From Mycobacterium sp. E796 (GTDB taxonomy: Bacteria > Actinomycetota > Actinomycetes > Mycobacteriales > Mycobacteriaceae), in NCBI RefSeq assembly GCF_001672815.1, contig NZ_LZKK01000325.1, forward strand, positions 149,719 through 213,718: a DNA stretch of 64,000 nucleotides. Reading direction: 5' to 3'. The notes beneath the pieces were generated by a model. That model ran no database searches and was not told where the DNA came from. It saw nothing but the letters and a program-made list of their open reading frames with translations. Within the stretch, counting starts at the first letter, position 1. Each line of letters starts with the position of its first letter. The position numbers and the translations under genes were made by a program. This document shows, piece after piece, positions 51,303 to 60,078 of the stretch.

Positions 51303-52262
51303 TCAGGGAAGAGCCAGCGGTTGGCGGCTGAGGAGAACGTCGGCGGCATGCGCTCGAGCTTCGCGCCACCCGCGGTGGGAGAAGTCGCGGTATGCCGCCT
51401 CGGTGATCGCCGGCACCTTGTCCTCGTACACCCAGCGATAATCGTTGTGCATGTCGTAGACGTGGAATCCCTGCTCCTGGAACGGCCTCAACGTGGCCTC
51501 GATTTCGGTCCTCACCTCGAGTGCCACCACCAGGTTGGGATGGGTGAACTCGGCGGCGATTTGGGGCGCGATGGCCGTTTCCGCGCCCTCGACGTCGACC
51601 TTGATGAACGAGACCCGCGGAGCGTCGGCACCCACGAGGGACGCGAGCGTGTCGGCGGCCACGGCCGTGGGAATCCAGGTGTTTCCCGTGAAGCGGCGGT
51701 CAAAATCGCCCTTGGCCGGTGGGCTGAGCCGGGAGAAGGCGTCGACGCTGGGATGCAGGTAGAAGGTGAGCTCGCCTTTCTCCGGGGCGCACGCCGCCTC
51801 GACGACGTGGACGATGCTGCCCGCCCCATTGAGCTCGACGTTGGTGCGCAGCCGCCGCGCGGTGTCGGGCGCGGCCTCGATCGCGATGACCTTCCCGGAC
51901 GGGCCGACGCGCTTGGCGAACAAAAGGGTGAAGTAGCCGATGTTGGCGCCCGCGTCGACGCAGATGTCGCCTTCCTGGACGTGCCGCAGGATGAACTCGG
52001 ACAGCACCGGTTCGTAGGTGCCGCGGAAGCGGAGGCAGGAGGTGATGGCTGAGCTGTCCAGGCCGGCGATGAACTTGGTCCCGTAAATGGATTCCACCGG
52101 CGTTTCGTCCGGCTCGCTGCCGAGCGCCGTGAGCAGCCGGCTGCATCGGTTCACGAAGACTTTCTTGGCGAGTATCGGCAGGTGTTCGTTCGCGACGCAT
52201 GCGCGCATGTACCCGACTAGGGCATGGCTCGCGCGTCGCTTGGTCGGGCTGAGAGCGGGCAT
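51303..52262 (-). CDS. FkbM-family methyltransferase
   Basis: 319 residues from ATG 52262, which has GGGAAG upstream; the frame extends to a TTG at 52295. FkbM signature: EGDICVDAGANIGYFTLLFAKRVG (SAM loop), IAIEAAPDTARRL, and VSFIKVDVEGAETAI. Such enzymes O-methylate sugars or polyketides. In this context methylation of a surface sugar is likely. It lies upstream of SGNH copy 2, probably in the same transcript. Confidence 0.87.
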   Translation of the reverse strand: MPALSPTKRRASHALVGYMRACVANEHLPILAKKVFVNRCSRLLTALGSEPDETPVESIYGTKFIAGLDSSAITSCLRFRGTYEPVLSEFILRHVQEGDICVDAGANIGYFTLLFAKRVGPSGKVIAIEAAPDTARRLRTNVELNGAGSIVHVVEAACAPEKGELTFYLHPSVDAFSRLSPPAKGDFDRRFTGNTWIPTAVAADTLASLVGADAPRVSFIKVDVEGAETAIAPQIAAEFTHPNLVVALEVRTEIEATLRPFQEQGFHVYDMHNDYRWVYEDKVPAITEAAYRDFSHRGWREARAHAADVLLSRQPLALP

Positions 52263-52491
52263 TATGTGCTTCCCAAGGGTCTCGTTGCGGTCCAACGTGG
52301 CGGGGATGGGTGATGACTGATAGTCGGTGATATGGGCTCAAACCATCTTTTTAGTCAGCATATCACGTGACAGCAAGACTGTAAGAGGCTTAATATGCGT
52401 CAAAAGATACGATAGACCCGCCTAACGAAGATGACGCGTACCCTTCGCCGACCGCACTACACCGGATCGCGCTGCGGGTCCAGGAGGTCCG

Positions 52492-54087
52492 ATGGAAATT
52501 GTGATCGTGGGGTCTGGTCCGTCGGCTGCCGCGGCCGCCCTGGCGCTCGAACGTGTTCGTGAGGCGACGGTCACCGTTTTGGACCTGGGCACTCAGCTCG
52601 AGGACGGGCGACAGGCCGCCCGGGCGGCCATGGCAAGCACGTCGCCAGACCGCTGGAGTGCGGACGACTTGGACCTGGTCTCCGCGCTTCCGAAGGCGAC
52701 GGTTGCGGGCCAGCTTCCGGTCAAGCAGATATACGGGTCGAACTTCGTGTTTGCGAACGCGGGCCAACTCGACGACATCGACGCGGACGGTGAAGCCAAC
52801 CCGCTGGTGGTGTCGGGGGCCTACGGCGGGTTCTCGAACACGTGGGGGGCGCAGGTGATGCCGTATTCGACGGGGACGTTCAAAACGTGGCCGATCTCGC
52901 GCCTCGACCTGGAACCGCACTACCGCGAAATCCTCAGTCAGATCCCGTATTCGGGCGAGGCCGACGACCTCGAGGAGACCTTTCCGCTGATGGGTGCTCC
53001 CGATCATTTGCCCGCGGTCACCGATCGCACGTCGTCGGTGCTGCGGCGCTACGAACGGAATCGGATCGCGGTCCGGCGGCACGGGGTGACGGTTGGTCAT
53101 GCGCGTTTGGCGCTGAAGGGATCGGCATGTCGTCGTGTCGGCCTGTGCATGACCGGCTGCCCGTACCAGCTCATCTATTCCGCGTCGCAGACTTTCGATC
53201 GGCTCAGGGCACAGCGCCGGGTGGATTACCGGTCCGGCGTGCGGGTGGACCGCATCGAGGAGGACGCGGCGGGTCGTGTGTCGGTTCACGCCACGGAAGT
53301 CGACACGGGCCGGCGGCGGGTTTTCGGTGCTGATCGCGTCTTGGTCGGGGCGGGAGCGATCGGCACGACGAGGATCGTCGCGGGCTCCCTCGGACTCACG
53401 GATCGCTCCATCAGATTGGCGGAATCCGTTCAGTTCATGACGCCGTTCCTGTCGATGCGGCCGGTCGCCGAGCTGACGCAGGACGGCGAGTTCACGCTCA
53501 ACCAGTTCAATATCTTCGTCACCTTCGACAGCGACGGCAAAGAAGCCGCACTCGTGCATTGCTACCCGTACAACGACATCATGTTGGGGGCGCTCCCGGG
53601 CGTCTTGACCTCCGGTTCGCTCAGCTCGCTTGCCCGAACGGGCCTGCGGCGCCTGACCGTCGGGCTCGGCTACCTGCCCTCGTGGGCCTCGCCTCCCGTC
53701 CAACTTCGCATCGGGCGGGCCGAGGCCGATGGTTCGCTACCGCCGGTCCGGGTGACGTCGGGCCGCAATGAGGCGACGCAGCCGATGCTCGAGCGGGTGC
53801 TCCGACAACTCCGGCGTTGCGGTCGAGCGCTCGACCTGCACCCGATACCGGGCCAAACGAAACTCTCCGGAGCGGCGAAGAGTTACCACTACGGGGGATC
53901 GTTTCCCATGCAGGCGAAGCCTTTCGGCCAGTTCGCCAGCGACTCCCTCGGTCGGGTAAAGCCTTGGCGCAACGTCCATCTCGTGGATGCCTCGGTGTTT
54001 CCGACGGTTGCGGCGACCACGTTCACGTTGACGATCATGGCGAATGCGCACCGAATCGCCACCGAAGCCCTAGGGGGATCGCGATGA
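52492..54087 (+). CDS. GMC-type flavin oxidoreductase
   Basis: 531 residues with an AGGAGG ribosome binding site. FAD-binding loop IVIVGSGPSAAAAALALE at the start; the C-terminal region HLVDASVFPTVAATTFTLTIMANAHRIA is the GMC_oxred_C signature carrying the catalytic His/Asn area. A CxxxGLCMTGCPYQ motif near residue 220 suggests a cholesterol-oxidase/glucose-dehydrogenase-like or a metal-linked variant. It oxidises an alcohol, perhaps a sugar hydroxyl. Directly coupled to an epimerase, so a two-step oxidation/reduction or epimerisation of a sugar or lipid is plausible. Confidence 0.85.
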   Translation: MEIVIVGSGPSAAAAALALERVREATVTVLDLGTQLEDGRQAARAAMASTSPDRWSADDLDLVSALPKATVAGQLPVKQIYGSNFVFANAGQLDDIDADGEANPLVVSGAYGGFSNTWGAQVMPYSTGTFKTWPISRLDLEPHYREILSQIPYSGEADDLEETFPLMGAPDHLPAVTDRTSSVLRRYERNRIAVRRHGVTVGHARLALKGSACRRVGLCMTGCPYQLIYSASQTFDRLRAQRRVDYRSGVRVDRIEEDAAGRVSVHATEVDTGRRRVFGADRVLVGAGAIGTTRIVAGSLGLTDRSIRLAESVQFMTPFLSMRPVAELTQDGEFTLNQFNIFVTFDSDGKEAALVHCYPYNDIMLGALPGVLTSGSLSSLARTGLRRLTVGLGYLPSWASPPVQLRIGRAEADGSLPPVRVTSGRNEATQPMLERVLRQLRRCGRALDLHPIPGQTKLSGAAKSYHYGGSFPMQAKPFGQFASDSLGRVKPWRNVHLVDASVFPTVAATTFTLTIMANAHRIATEALGGSR

Positions 54088-54995
54088 CTGCAGACCGGGT
54101 GGCCATCACTGGTGCGACCGGTTACCTCGGATCGGTTCTGTCGGATCATTTCTCCAATCGCGGCGACGAGGTGGTCGCGTTGACGCGTCGGCGACCCGAA
54201 CTCCAAGTCACCGAGTGGCGCCACTTCGAACTCGGTCGACCCCTGGACGCGGCGATTTTCCAAGACGTGAACACGCTCGTCCACGCTGCTTGGGTACTGA
54301 GCGGGAAAGATACGAGCCAACTTTGGCGCGAAAACGTGATCGGTTCGCGCCGGCTGATCGAAGCCGCCGTGACCGCCGGCGTCGGCAAAGTCGTGTTCGT
54401 CTCGTCGATGTCCGCCTTTTTCGGGACACGACAGACCTACGGCCTGATGAAGCTGGCGGTAGAACGCACTGCCCTCGACATGGGTTGCGTCGTCGTCCGT
54501 CCCGGTCTGGTCTACGGAGAATCGCCCGGGGGCATGGCGGGCACGCTCCGCAAGATTTCTGGTCTGCCGCTTTGGCCGCGTTTCAAATCGGCGAAGCTCT
54601 TCCTGGCGCACGAGGACGATGTGGCGCACGCGATCGCCACGGTGATCGAACACTTCGACGAGCTGTCGGGCGAGGTCATCGGGCTGGCGAATCCGCAGCC
54701 GGTCGACCTTCCGTCGATCTTCGCGGGCCTTTCGGCCGAACATGAACGCCGGCCCAGCTTGCCGGTGCCCGCCGGACCCGTGATGGCCGTTTTGCGGCTG
54801 CTCGAGCTCGCCGGCGTCCCGTTCCCATTTCGTTCCGACTCGCTGCTCGGGCTGATCGAGGCCGCCGACGTATTGCCCGGTCAGGACTGCCTCGGGCGGC
54901 ACGGCGTCGAGTTTCGAAGTGTCGGATCCGCCCGCCAGCCGCAGCAAGCCCGGCCGCCCGGTCGCGACAAGCCGGCCGTCGAACTCCCGGTCTGA
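54084..54995 (+). CDS. NAD-dependent epimerase/dehydratase
   Basis: 303 residues; its ATG overlaps the GMC stop (ATGA). Extended-SDR features: VAITGATGYLGSVL cofactor loop, SSMSAFF with the catalytic Ser, and YGLMKLAVE with Tyr/Lys. It uses NAD(P) on a nucleotide-sugar or steroid-type substrate. The tight coupling with the oxidoreductase suggests they act on one substrate in sequence. It ends tail to tail with the EccE-like gene. Confidence 0.86.
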   Translation: MTADRVAITGATGYLGSVLSDHFSNRGDEVVALTRRRPELQVTEWRHFELGRPLDAAIFQDVNTLVHAAWVLSGKDTSQLWRENVIGSRRLIEAAVTAGVGKVVFVSSMSAFFGTRQTYGLMKLAVERTALDMGCVVVRPGLVYGESPGGMAGTLRKISGLPLWPRFKSAKLFLAHEDDVAHAIATVIEHFDELSGEVIGLANPQPVDLPSIFAGLSAEHERRPSLPVPAGPVMAVLRLLELAGVPFPFRSDSLLGLIEAADVLPGQDCLGRHGVEFRSVGSARQPQQARPPGRDKPAVELPV

Positions 54996-55007
54996 CTGCG
55001 GCGCTAC

Positions 55008-56267
55008 TCAGACCGCCGCGGCCTCGCTCATCGGGTGTTCCGACGCGGCGCCCAGCTCTGTTGGGCCCAAACCTATTTCGAGTTGTTCGTCGTCGCGCAG
55101 CGGGCGCCCCGGCACCACCAGCGGCGGGCGCTTCGCCGGGGCCGGCAGGCTCGCATGCACCGCGGCCAGCTGGCGGGCGACGAGCCGATTCAACCCGACG
55201 CAGACATCGTTGCCCAGGCGTTGCGCGCTGTGGTAGCGGACCCAAGCCGATGCGTGGACCCGGCCGGCTGCGGCGCTCAGCCGAATCGTCAGCACGGTGA
55301 CATCGGTGTCGTCCAGCCACAACCGGTCCAGCGTCTCCGACGTGATGTCCTGTGGTGACACCCAGAAGCTGGTCGCGTACCCGTCGAAACACTTGAGGTG
55401 GCGCAACCCCGAGCGAGTCGAAGCCGGTTGCAGGCCCGCCGCCACGGCGGCGTCCACCTCGGCGAACTCGTCGGCAGTCAACGGCCGGGCCGCGCAGCGC
55501 CGACCGTTCAGATCGTCGACGAGCCGCTCGACGACCGCCGCCAAAGTCGAGGCCAGCGAATCGCGGGCCGCGACCGCGCCGACGTTGCGCTGGGGATCCA
55601 TCCGCAACACCAGCCACGTACGGTGCTCGAAACCCGGTGGGCGATCCTCGGCGGCCGCGACGTGCCGCGTTCGTACCGCGACGATGTCGATGGCGTCCAG
55701 GCGCACGTCGAAGTGGCGCAGTCCCGCGGCCACCGCCAGCACCGGCAGGGTCGTCGACGAGGCCGTGTGGTGATGGTGCGGCGCGTCGGCCGGCCCGTCG
55801 AGGGCCACCACGGCCACCAGCTGGCCCCGGTATCCGCGCACTCCGACGACGCTGCGGCCGAAGCGGCGCCGATGATCGATCGCCGCGGTGCAACCGGGAT
55901 TCAGTGTCTCACCCCGGGGCGGGGAGGACTCCGGGGTGTTCAGTGCCGCCGCCGGCTCTGGGGACGAGTCCCAGATGTCGGGGGCCGACCAGTCCCACAG
56001 CCACCGCGCCAAGGCCGAGATGACCGTGATCCCGCGGTAGGTGAGCAGCAAGGCCGCCGTCGCCACCAGGGCGACCGCGACGCCGCCCCACCACATGGCG
56101 GCTTGCGGCCCGCCGGCGAGCTTGCTGACCACGATGAGCACTGCGACGTCGACCAGGAACGCCGACGTGGTCTTCGGCCATGAGAGCGCCAGCCCGAGGC
56201 GGGGCTGGGCTTTCATCGGCGCCGCGGAGGCCGCCGCATCGCTAAAAGACTCTAGGTCTGTTTCCAC
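55008..56267 (-). CDS. EccE-like type VII secretion protein, outside an ESX locus
   Basis: 419 residues from GTG 56267. Two N-terminal membrane segments (FLVDVAVLIVVSKLAGG, MWWGGVAVALVATAALLLTY) precede a long mixed soluble domain with GRSVVGVRGYRGQLVAVVAL and WVRYHSAQRLGNDVCVGL, matching EccE. In ESX systems EccE is the outer-rim component of the inner-membrane complex with EccB, EccC and EccD. None of those is present here, so it is an orphan. TATCAT lies exactly seven bases before the GTG, as expected for a leaderless start; ATG 56216 is less likely. Confidence 0.82.
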   Translation of the reverse strand: METDLESFSDAAASAAPMKAQPRLGLALSWPKTTSAFLVDVAVLIVVSKLAGGPQAAMWWGGVAVALVATAALLLTYRGITVISALARWLWDWSAPDIWDSSPEPAAALNTPESSPPRGETLNPGCTAAIDHRRRFGRSVVGVRGYRGQLVAVVALDGPADAPHHHHTASSTTLPVLAVAAGLRHFDVRLDAIDIVAVRTRHVAAAEDRPPGFEHRTWLVLRMDPQRNVGAVAARDSLASTLAAVVERLVDDLNGRRCAARPLTADEFAEVDAAVAAGLQPASTRSGLRHLKCFDGYATSFWVSPQDITSETLDRLWLDDTDVTVLTIRLSAAAGRVHASAWVRYHSAQRLGNDVCVGLNRLVARQLAAVHASLPAPAKRPPLVVPGRPLRDDEQLEIGLGPTELGAASEHPMSEAAAV

Positions 56268-56353
56268 CTAGCTGATGATACAGAAAGTATTGTAATGTGG
56301 TCTATTACTAAATAGTCCGTTTGTAGCTGGCCTCTCTAGCGGAGGAGCGGCGT

Positions 56354-56977
56354 ATGTCGTTCTCGTCCACACCCTCGGTGCGAGTCGCGATCGCGGCGGG
56401 GTGCGTCCTGGTCAGTGCCACGGCGGGGTGTTCGCGATCGCCGGCGAGCACGCCTGCCGCGCCGGCAAGCCTGTCCGCCGTCGCGTTGGTGCCGGCAGCG
56501 TCAGCCGTCCAAGGGGAGTCGATTCCCGGTATCGGAGCCACCCGGGCCGCTTGGGACGACTCGCACACGCCCAACGCCGCGGCCGCCGACGCCTACGGTC
56601 GAGATCCCAGCTTGCCGGAGTACCTCGCGCATGGCGGCGCCGTCTACAGCGACGTATCCGACCAGGGCACCGACAGGATCCACGGCTACTCCTTGAACAT
56701 GCACACGGTCGACCGGTTCGAGGTGTTACGGCGGGTGTGGCAGGAGTTGCCTTCCGACGCGACGGTCGCCTGGGACCTGATGCGCGACCATTGTTATCGA
56801 GTGGCGTTCAACAGCCCGACCCTGCGGGCCGTCGGAGATTTCATGGCAACGGTTCAGCTTCAATACGTTCAGGCCGACGGGAAGAAGGCGACGAGTTCGG
56901 ACCGCTTCAACCAAGCGGTGTTCCGGCTTGACCGCGCCGGTTCCCCACCCGACGGTGCGGAAGGCTGCGGCAAGTAA
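56354..56977 (+). CDS. Putative lipoprotein of unknown function
   Basis: 207 residues with a GGAGGAG ribosome binding site. A signal sequence (VRVAIAAGCVLVSATAGCS) ends in a lipobox-like Cys. The mature part carries RDPSLPEYLAHGG and RDHCYRVAFNSPTLRAVG and ends GAEGCGK; two late Cys may pair. It lies just before the KATmt gene and is divergent from the EccE-like gene. I do not recognise a characterised family. Confidence 0.65.
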   Translation: MSFSSTPSVRVAIAAGCVLVSATAGCSRSPASTPAAPASLSAVALVPAASAVQGESIPGIGATRAAWDDSHTPNAAAADAYGRDPSLPEYLAHGGAVYSDVSDQGTDRIHGYSLNMHTVDRFEVLRRVWQELPSDATVAWDLMRDHCYRVAFNSPTLRAVGDFMATVQLQYVQADGKKATSSDRFNQAVFRLDRAGSPPDGAEGCGK

Positions 56978-57046
56978 GTCGTGACCGTCCCGGTGCGGGA
57001 GCGCGCCGACCCGGAGCGTGTCCCGGCAACCCGTAGGATTGTCGTG

Positions 57047-58033
57047 GTGGCCGAACTGACCGGCGCGCGAGCCGAAGAGCTCGCAACAATGGACATCTTC
57101 GAGGGCTGCACTACCGAGGACCTAGTGCCGCTGGCGGCCCGCCTCCAGCCGCTGCGCGCGGCAGCCGGCCAGGTGCTGATGCAGCAGGGCGAGCAGGCCG
57201 TTTCGTTCCTGCTCATCTCGTCGGGCACCGCCGAGATCAAGCGTGTCGACAGCGACGGCACGGTCAACGCCGGACACGTGACGCCCGGCACCATCGTGGG
57301 AGAGATCGCCCTGTTGCGGAATATCCCGCGCATCGCGACGGTCACCACGGCCGAACCGCTGACCGGCTGGATCGGGGACAACGACGCCTTCTCCTGGATG
57401 GTGCACCTGCCGGGCGTGATGCCGCGGTTGCTGCGCACGGTGCGCCAGCGTCTGGCCGCATTCATCACCCCGATCCCCATCGAGGTCCGCGACGGCACCC
57501 GCCTGATGCTGCGCCCGGTCCTGCCCGGCGACGACCAGCGCACCGTCCACGGCCACATCCAGTTCTCCAGCGAGACCCTGTATCGGCGGTTCATGACGGC
57601 CCGCATGCCGACCCCGGCGCTGTTGCACTACCTGTCCGAGGTCGACTACGTCGACCACTTCGTGTGGGTGGTGACCGACGGGGACAACCCGGTGGCCGAC
57701 GCCCGCTTCGTCCGCGACGAGAGCGATCCGACAACCGCCGAGATCGCCTTCACCGTGGCCGACGCCTACCAGGGCCGGGGGATCGGGAGCTTCCTGATCA
57801 GCGCGCTGTCCATCGCCGCCAGGGTCGACGGCGTCGAAAGATTCTCCGCGCGAATGCTTTCCGACAACGGGCCGATGCGAGCGATCATGGACCACTACGG
57901 CGCGGTCTGGGAGCGCGAGGACGTCGGCGTCATCACCACCGTCATCGACGTGCCCCGCCGGCTGATCTTCGGGCGCCACATGGCCGAACAGATCAAGCGC
58001 GTCGCCCGTCAGGTGATCGAAGCGGTCGGCTGA
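57047..58033 (+). CDS. cAMP-regulated protein lysine acetyltransferase (Rv0998-like)
   Basis: 328 residues from GTG 57047. The upstream in-frame ATG-less extension is rejected because TAGGAT lies seven bases before this GTG (leaderless), and the Rv0998 protein starts at the same place (AELTGAR). Residues 1-140 form a cyclic-nucleotide-binding domain (VLMQQGEQAVSFLLISSG, IVGEIALLRNIPRIATV with the phosphate-binding Glu/Arg). Residues 150-320 form a GNAT domain (AFTVADAYQGRGIGSFL). In M. tuberculosis this enzyme (Mt-PatA/KATmt) acetylates acyl-CoA synthetases and universal stress protein when cAMP is bound. Confidence 0.93.
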   Translation: MAELTGARAEELATMDIFEGCTTEDLVPLAARLQPLRAAAGQVLMQQGEQAVSFLLISSGTAEIKRVDSDGTVNAGHVTPGTIVGEIALLRNIPRIATVTTAEPLTGWIGDNDAFSWMVHLPGVMPRLLRTVRQRLAAFITPIPIEVRDGTRLMLRPVLPGDDQRTVHGHIQFSSETLYRRFMTARMPTPALLHYLSEVDYVDHFVWVVTDGDNPVADARFVRDESDPTTAEIAFTVADAYQGRGIGSFLISALSIAARVDGVERFSARMLSDNGPMRAIMDHYGAVWEREDVGVITTVIDVPRRLIFGRHMAEQIKRVARQVIEAVG

Positions 58034-58039
58034 ACGGGC

Positions 58040-58714
58040 ATGCGGCCGTTGTGGATTGGCATTCCGGTGGTCCTGCTGACGGCGTGTGTGCACACACACG
58101 CGCCCGCGCCGTCGGCCGCGCCCACCAAATCGGCCGCCGCCCCCAACGCAACCGTCAACCCCGCCAACATCAAGCGGGTGGTCGGCGAGCTGCCTCCCCA
58201 CTACGAGGTGACCACCAACATCCCGAGCGGGGCGTCGCCGAGGGTGATCTGGAGCCTCGAGGTCGACGCGAGGGCCAAGCCGCCGCCGTGCGCGACGCTC
58301 GCCGACCCGGGCAACGGACGTGACCAGTCCGCGCAGGGCTTCTCCGGGTCGGGGACCGGCGGCATCGTCGACGCGGTGGTGGTGGCTTTGCCGGGGCCGG
58401 TGGACCTCGACCAGGGCGTCGTCGCGGCGTGCGGGCGGTGGACCATGAGCGACGGCCACACCACGGCCAGTGTTCGCCTCATCGACGCCCCCCACATCGA
58501 CGGCGCCGCAACGCTCGGCATGGTGGCCGACACCAAGTCGTCCGTCGAATCGGGCACCGAAATCGATTCGCGCGCATACACTTTCACCGCCTACCTGGGC
58601 CATTACTACGCGTTCACCACGCTGACCACGGACCCCGGCTCGACGCTGCCCGCGCTGCCGGCGCAATTCGCCGCCGATCTGCTCGTCAAAACGGTGTCCA
58701 CATTGCGCGGCTGA
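58040..58714 (+). CDS. DUF5642-type lipoprotein 1
   Basis: 224 residues, starting seven bases after the KATmt stop, so coupled to it. Signal peptide with lipobox LLTACVH. The mature domain has VNPANIKRVVGELPPHYEV and a paired Cys (PPPCATLADPG, VAACGRWTM), and ends DLLVKTVSTLRG. It is a tandem paralogue of the next gene. In M. tuberculosis this position is held by Rv0999. Function unknown. Confidence 0.75.
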   Translation: MRPLWIGIPVVLLTACVHTHAPAPSAAPTKSAAAPNATVNPANIKRVVGELPPHYEVTTNIPSGASPRVIWSLEVDARAKPPPCATLADPGNGRDQSAQGFSGSGTGGIVDAVVVALPGPVDLDQGVVAACGRWTMSDGHTTASVRLIDAPHIDGAATLGMVADTKSSVESGTEIDSRAYTFTAYLGHYYAFTTLTTDPGSTLPALPAQFAADLLVKTVSTLRG

Positions 58715-58741
58715 GCGTCCCCGTTGGGTAGATTGGCCACG

Positions 58742-59398
58742 ATGTTGAAGGTGTTGCTCGCGACCGCCTCCGTGTGCGTGCTCGCCGGATGCTCGTCGGG
58801 CAACGATCCCGCCCCCGTCAAGGCCGACATCGGCAAGGTCGTCGACGTCAAGTCGAGCTTCGGGCCCGACTACAAGGTCACCGACATCCCCGTCCGGGGC
58901 GTCGACCCCAAGCTGCTTTCGGCCCGGAAACTGCCCGACGGTCTGACTTTCGACCCGGCGAACTGCGCGAAAGTTGCGGTCGGCCCGGACATGCCGCCCG
59001 ACTTGCAGGGCAACATGGCCGCCGTCTCGGCCGAGGGCAACGGCAACCGGTTCGTCGTCATCGCCTTGGAGACGTCAAAAGCTTTGCCGTTCAACGACCC
59101 CGGGAAGGACTGCACCAAGGTCGCATTCGCCGGGACCGGGGTACGGGGCGGCATCGAGGCGATCGACGCGCCGCACATCGACGGGGCCCGCACCGCGGGC
59201 GTGCACCGAGTCCTGCAGGCCGTGGTCGGCGGGGGAGCGCGCACCGGCGAGCTGTATGACTATTCGGCCCAATTCGGTGATTACGAGGTGATCGTCATCG
59301 CCAACCCGCTGGTCGTTCCGGACCAGCCGGTGGCCAAGATCGACACCCAGCGCGCGCGTGACCTCCTCGTCAAGGCGGTTGCCGCGGTCCGTTCGTAG
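58742..59398 (+). CDS. DUF5642-type lipoprotein 2, leaderless
   Basis: 218 residues from ATG 58742; the frame opens earlier but TAGATT lies seven bases before this ATG, so the mRNA should begin at the start codon. Signal peptide LLATASVCVLAGCSS is a clean lipobox. The mature part repeats the neighbour's fold: DIGKVVDVKSSFGPDYKV, DPANCAKVAVG, and a C-terminal DLLVKAVAAVRS. Two adjacent copies differing in expression mode suggest tandem duplication. Confidence 0.8.
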   Translation: MLKVLLATASVCVLAGCSSGNDPAPVKADIGKVVDVKSSFGPDYKVTDIPVRGVDPKLLSARKLPDGLTFDPANCAKVAVGPDMPPDLQGNMAAVSAEGNGNRFVVIALETSKALPFNDPGKDCTKVAFAGTGVRGGIEAIDAPHIDGARTAGVHRVLQAVVGGGARTGELYDYSAQFGDYEVIVIANPLVVPDQPVAKIDTQRARDLLVKAVAAVRS

Positions 59399-59411
59399 GC
59401 CGCTATCGCCG

Positions 59412-60008
59412 CTAACGCACGTCGCGGGGACGGAACTGGATGCTGACGCGCGGGCCGATCGGCGCCGAGGTCTTGGGCACCGCATGCTCCCAGGTGCGCT
59501 GGCACGATCCGCCCATCACCAGCAGATCGCCGTGGGCCTGCGGCAGCCGCAGCGACGGGCCGCCGCCGCGCCGCCGCATCGCGAAAGTGCGCGTCGCGCC
59601 CAGGCTGACGATCGCCACCATGGTGTCCTGCGAGCTGCTGCGCCCGATGGTGTCGCCGTGCCAGGCCACGCTGTCCGAGCCGTCGCGGTAACAGCACAAT
59701 CCGACGGTGGTGAAGGGCTCACCGAGCTCGCCCGCGTAGATGTCGTTGAGCCGCCGCCGCAGCTTGCCGAGCAGCGGGTGTGGGGGATCCTCGACGGTCA
59801 GGTCGTGAAAGCTGACCAGCCGCGGCACGTCGACCACCCGGTCGTACATGTGGCGGCGCTCCGCCCGCCATGGAACGGTCGACAGCAGGTCGGCGAACAG
59901 GTCATCGGCCTCGGCCAGCCAACCGGCGCGGATCTCGATGAAGGCGCCGTCACCGAGCTCTCTGCGCTCGGTGTGCTCGAACAGCGAGCCCTGTACCGCG
60001 ATGCTCAC
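59412..60008 (-). CDS. AlkB-like 2-oxoglutarate/Fe(II) dioxygenase (Rv1000c-like)
   Basis: 198 residues from GTG 60008, with TAAAAT seven bases upstream (leaderless); ATG 60017 is possible but would lie inside the promoter. The iron facial triad is visible as His and Asp in VAWHGDTIG and the late His in RTWEHAVPK. The 2-oxoglutarate Arg is in PRVSIQFRPR. AlkB-family enzymes remove alkyl damage from DNA or RNA. It is divergent from arcA with a 70-base gap. Confidence 0.88.
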   Translation of the reverse strand: MSIAVQGSLFEHTERRELGDGAFIEIRAGWLAEADDLFADLLSTVPWRAERRHMYDRVVDVPRLVSFHDLTVEDPPHPLLGKLRRRLNDIYAGELGEPFTTVGLCCYRDGSDSVAWHGDTIGRSSSQDTMVAIVSLGATRTFAMRRRGGGPSLRLPQAHGDLLVMGGSCQRTWEHAVPKTSAPIGPRVSIQFRPRDVR

Positions 60009-60078
60009 GGCGCCCATTTTATCGCACATCCGTTCGATGAGGAGGGGACCGGCCTTGCGACCGGCTACCGTTTTCAGG

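Noticed and set aside
52381..52420. TAATATGCG near the GMC gene as a copy of the element
   Set aside because: No GTGYAT box lies 21 bases downstream on either strand.
56280..56330. GTATTGTA before the lipoprotein at 56354 as a seventh copy of the element
   Set aside because: The second and third boxes are missing at the required 21- and 31-base positions.
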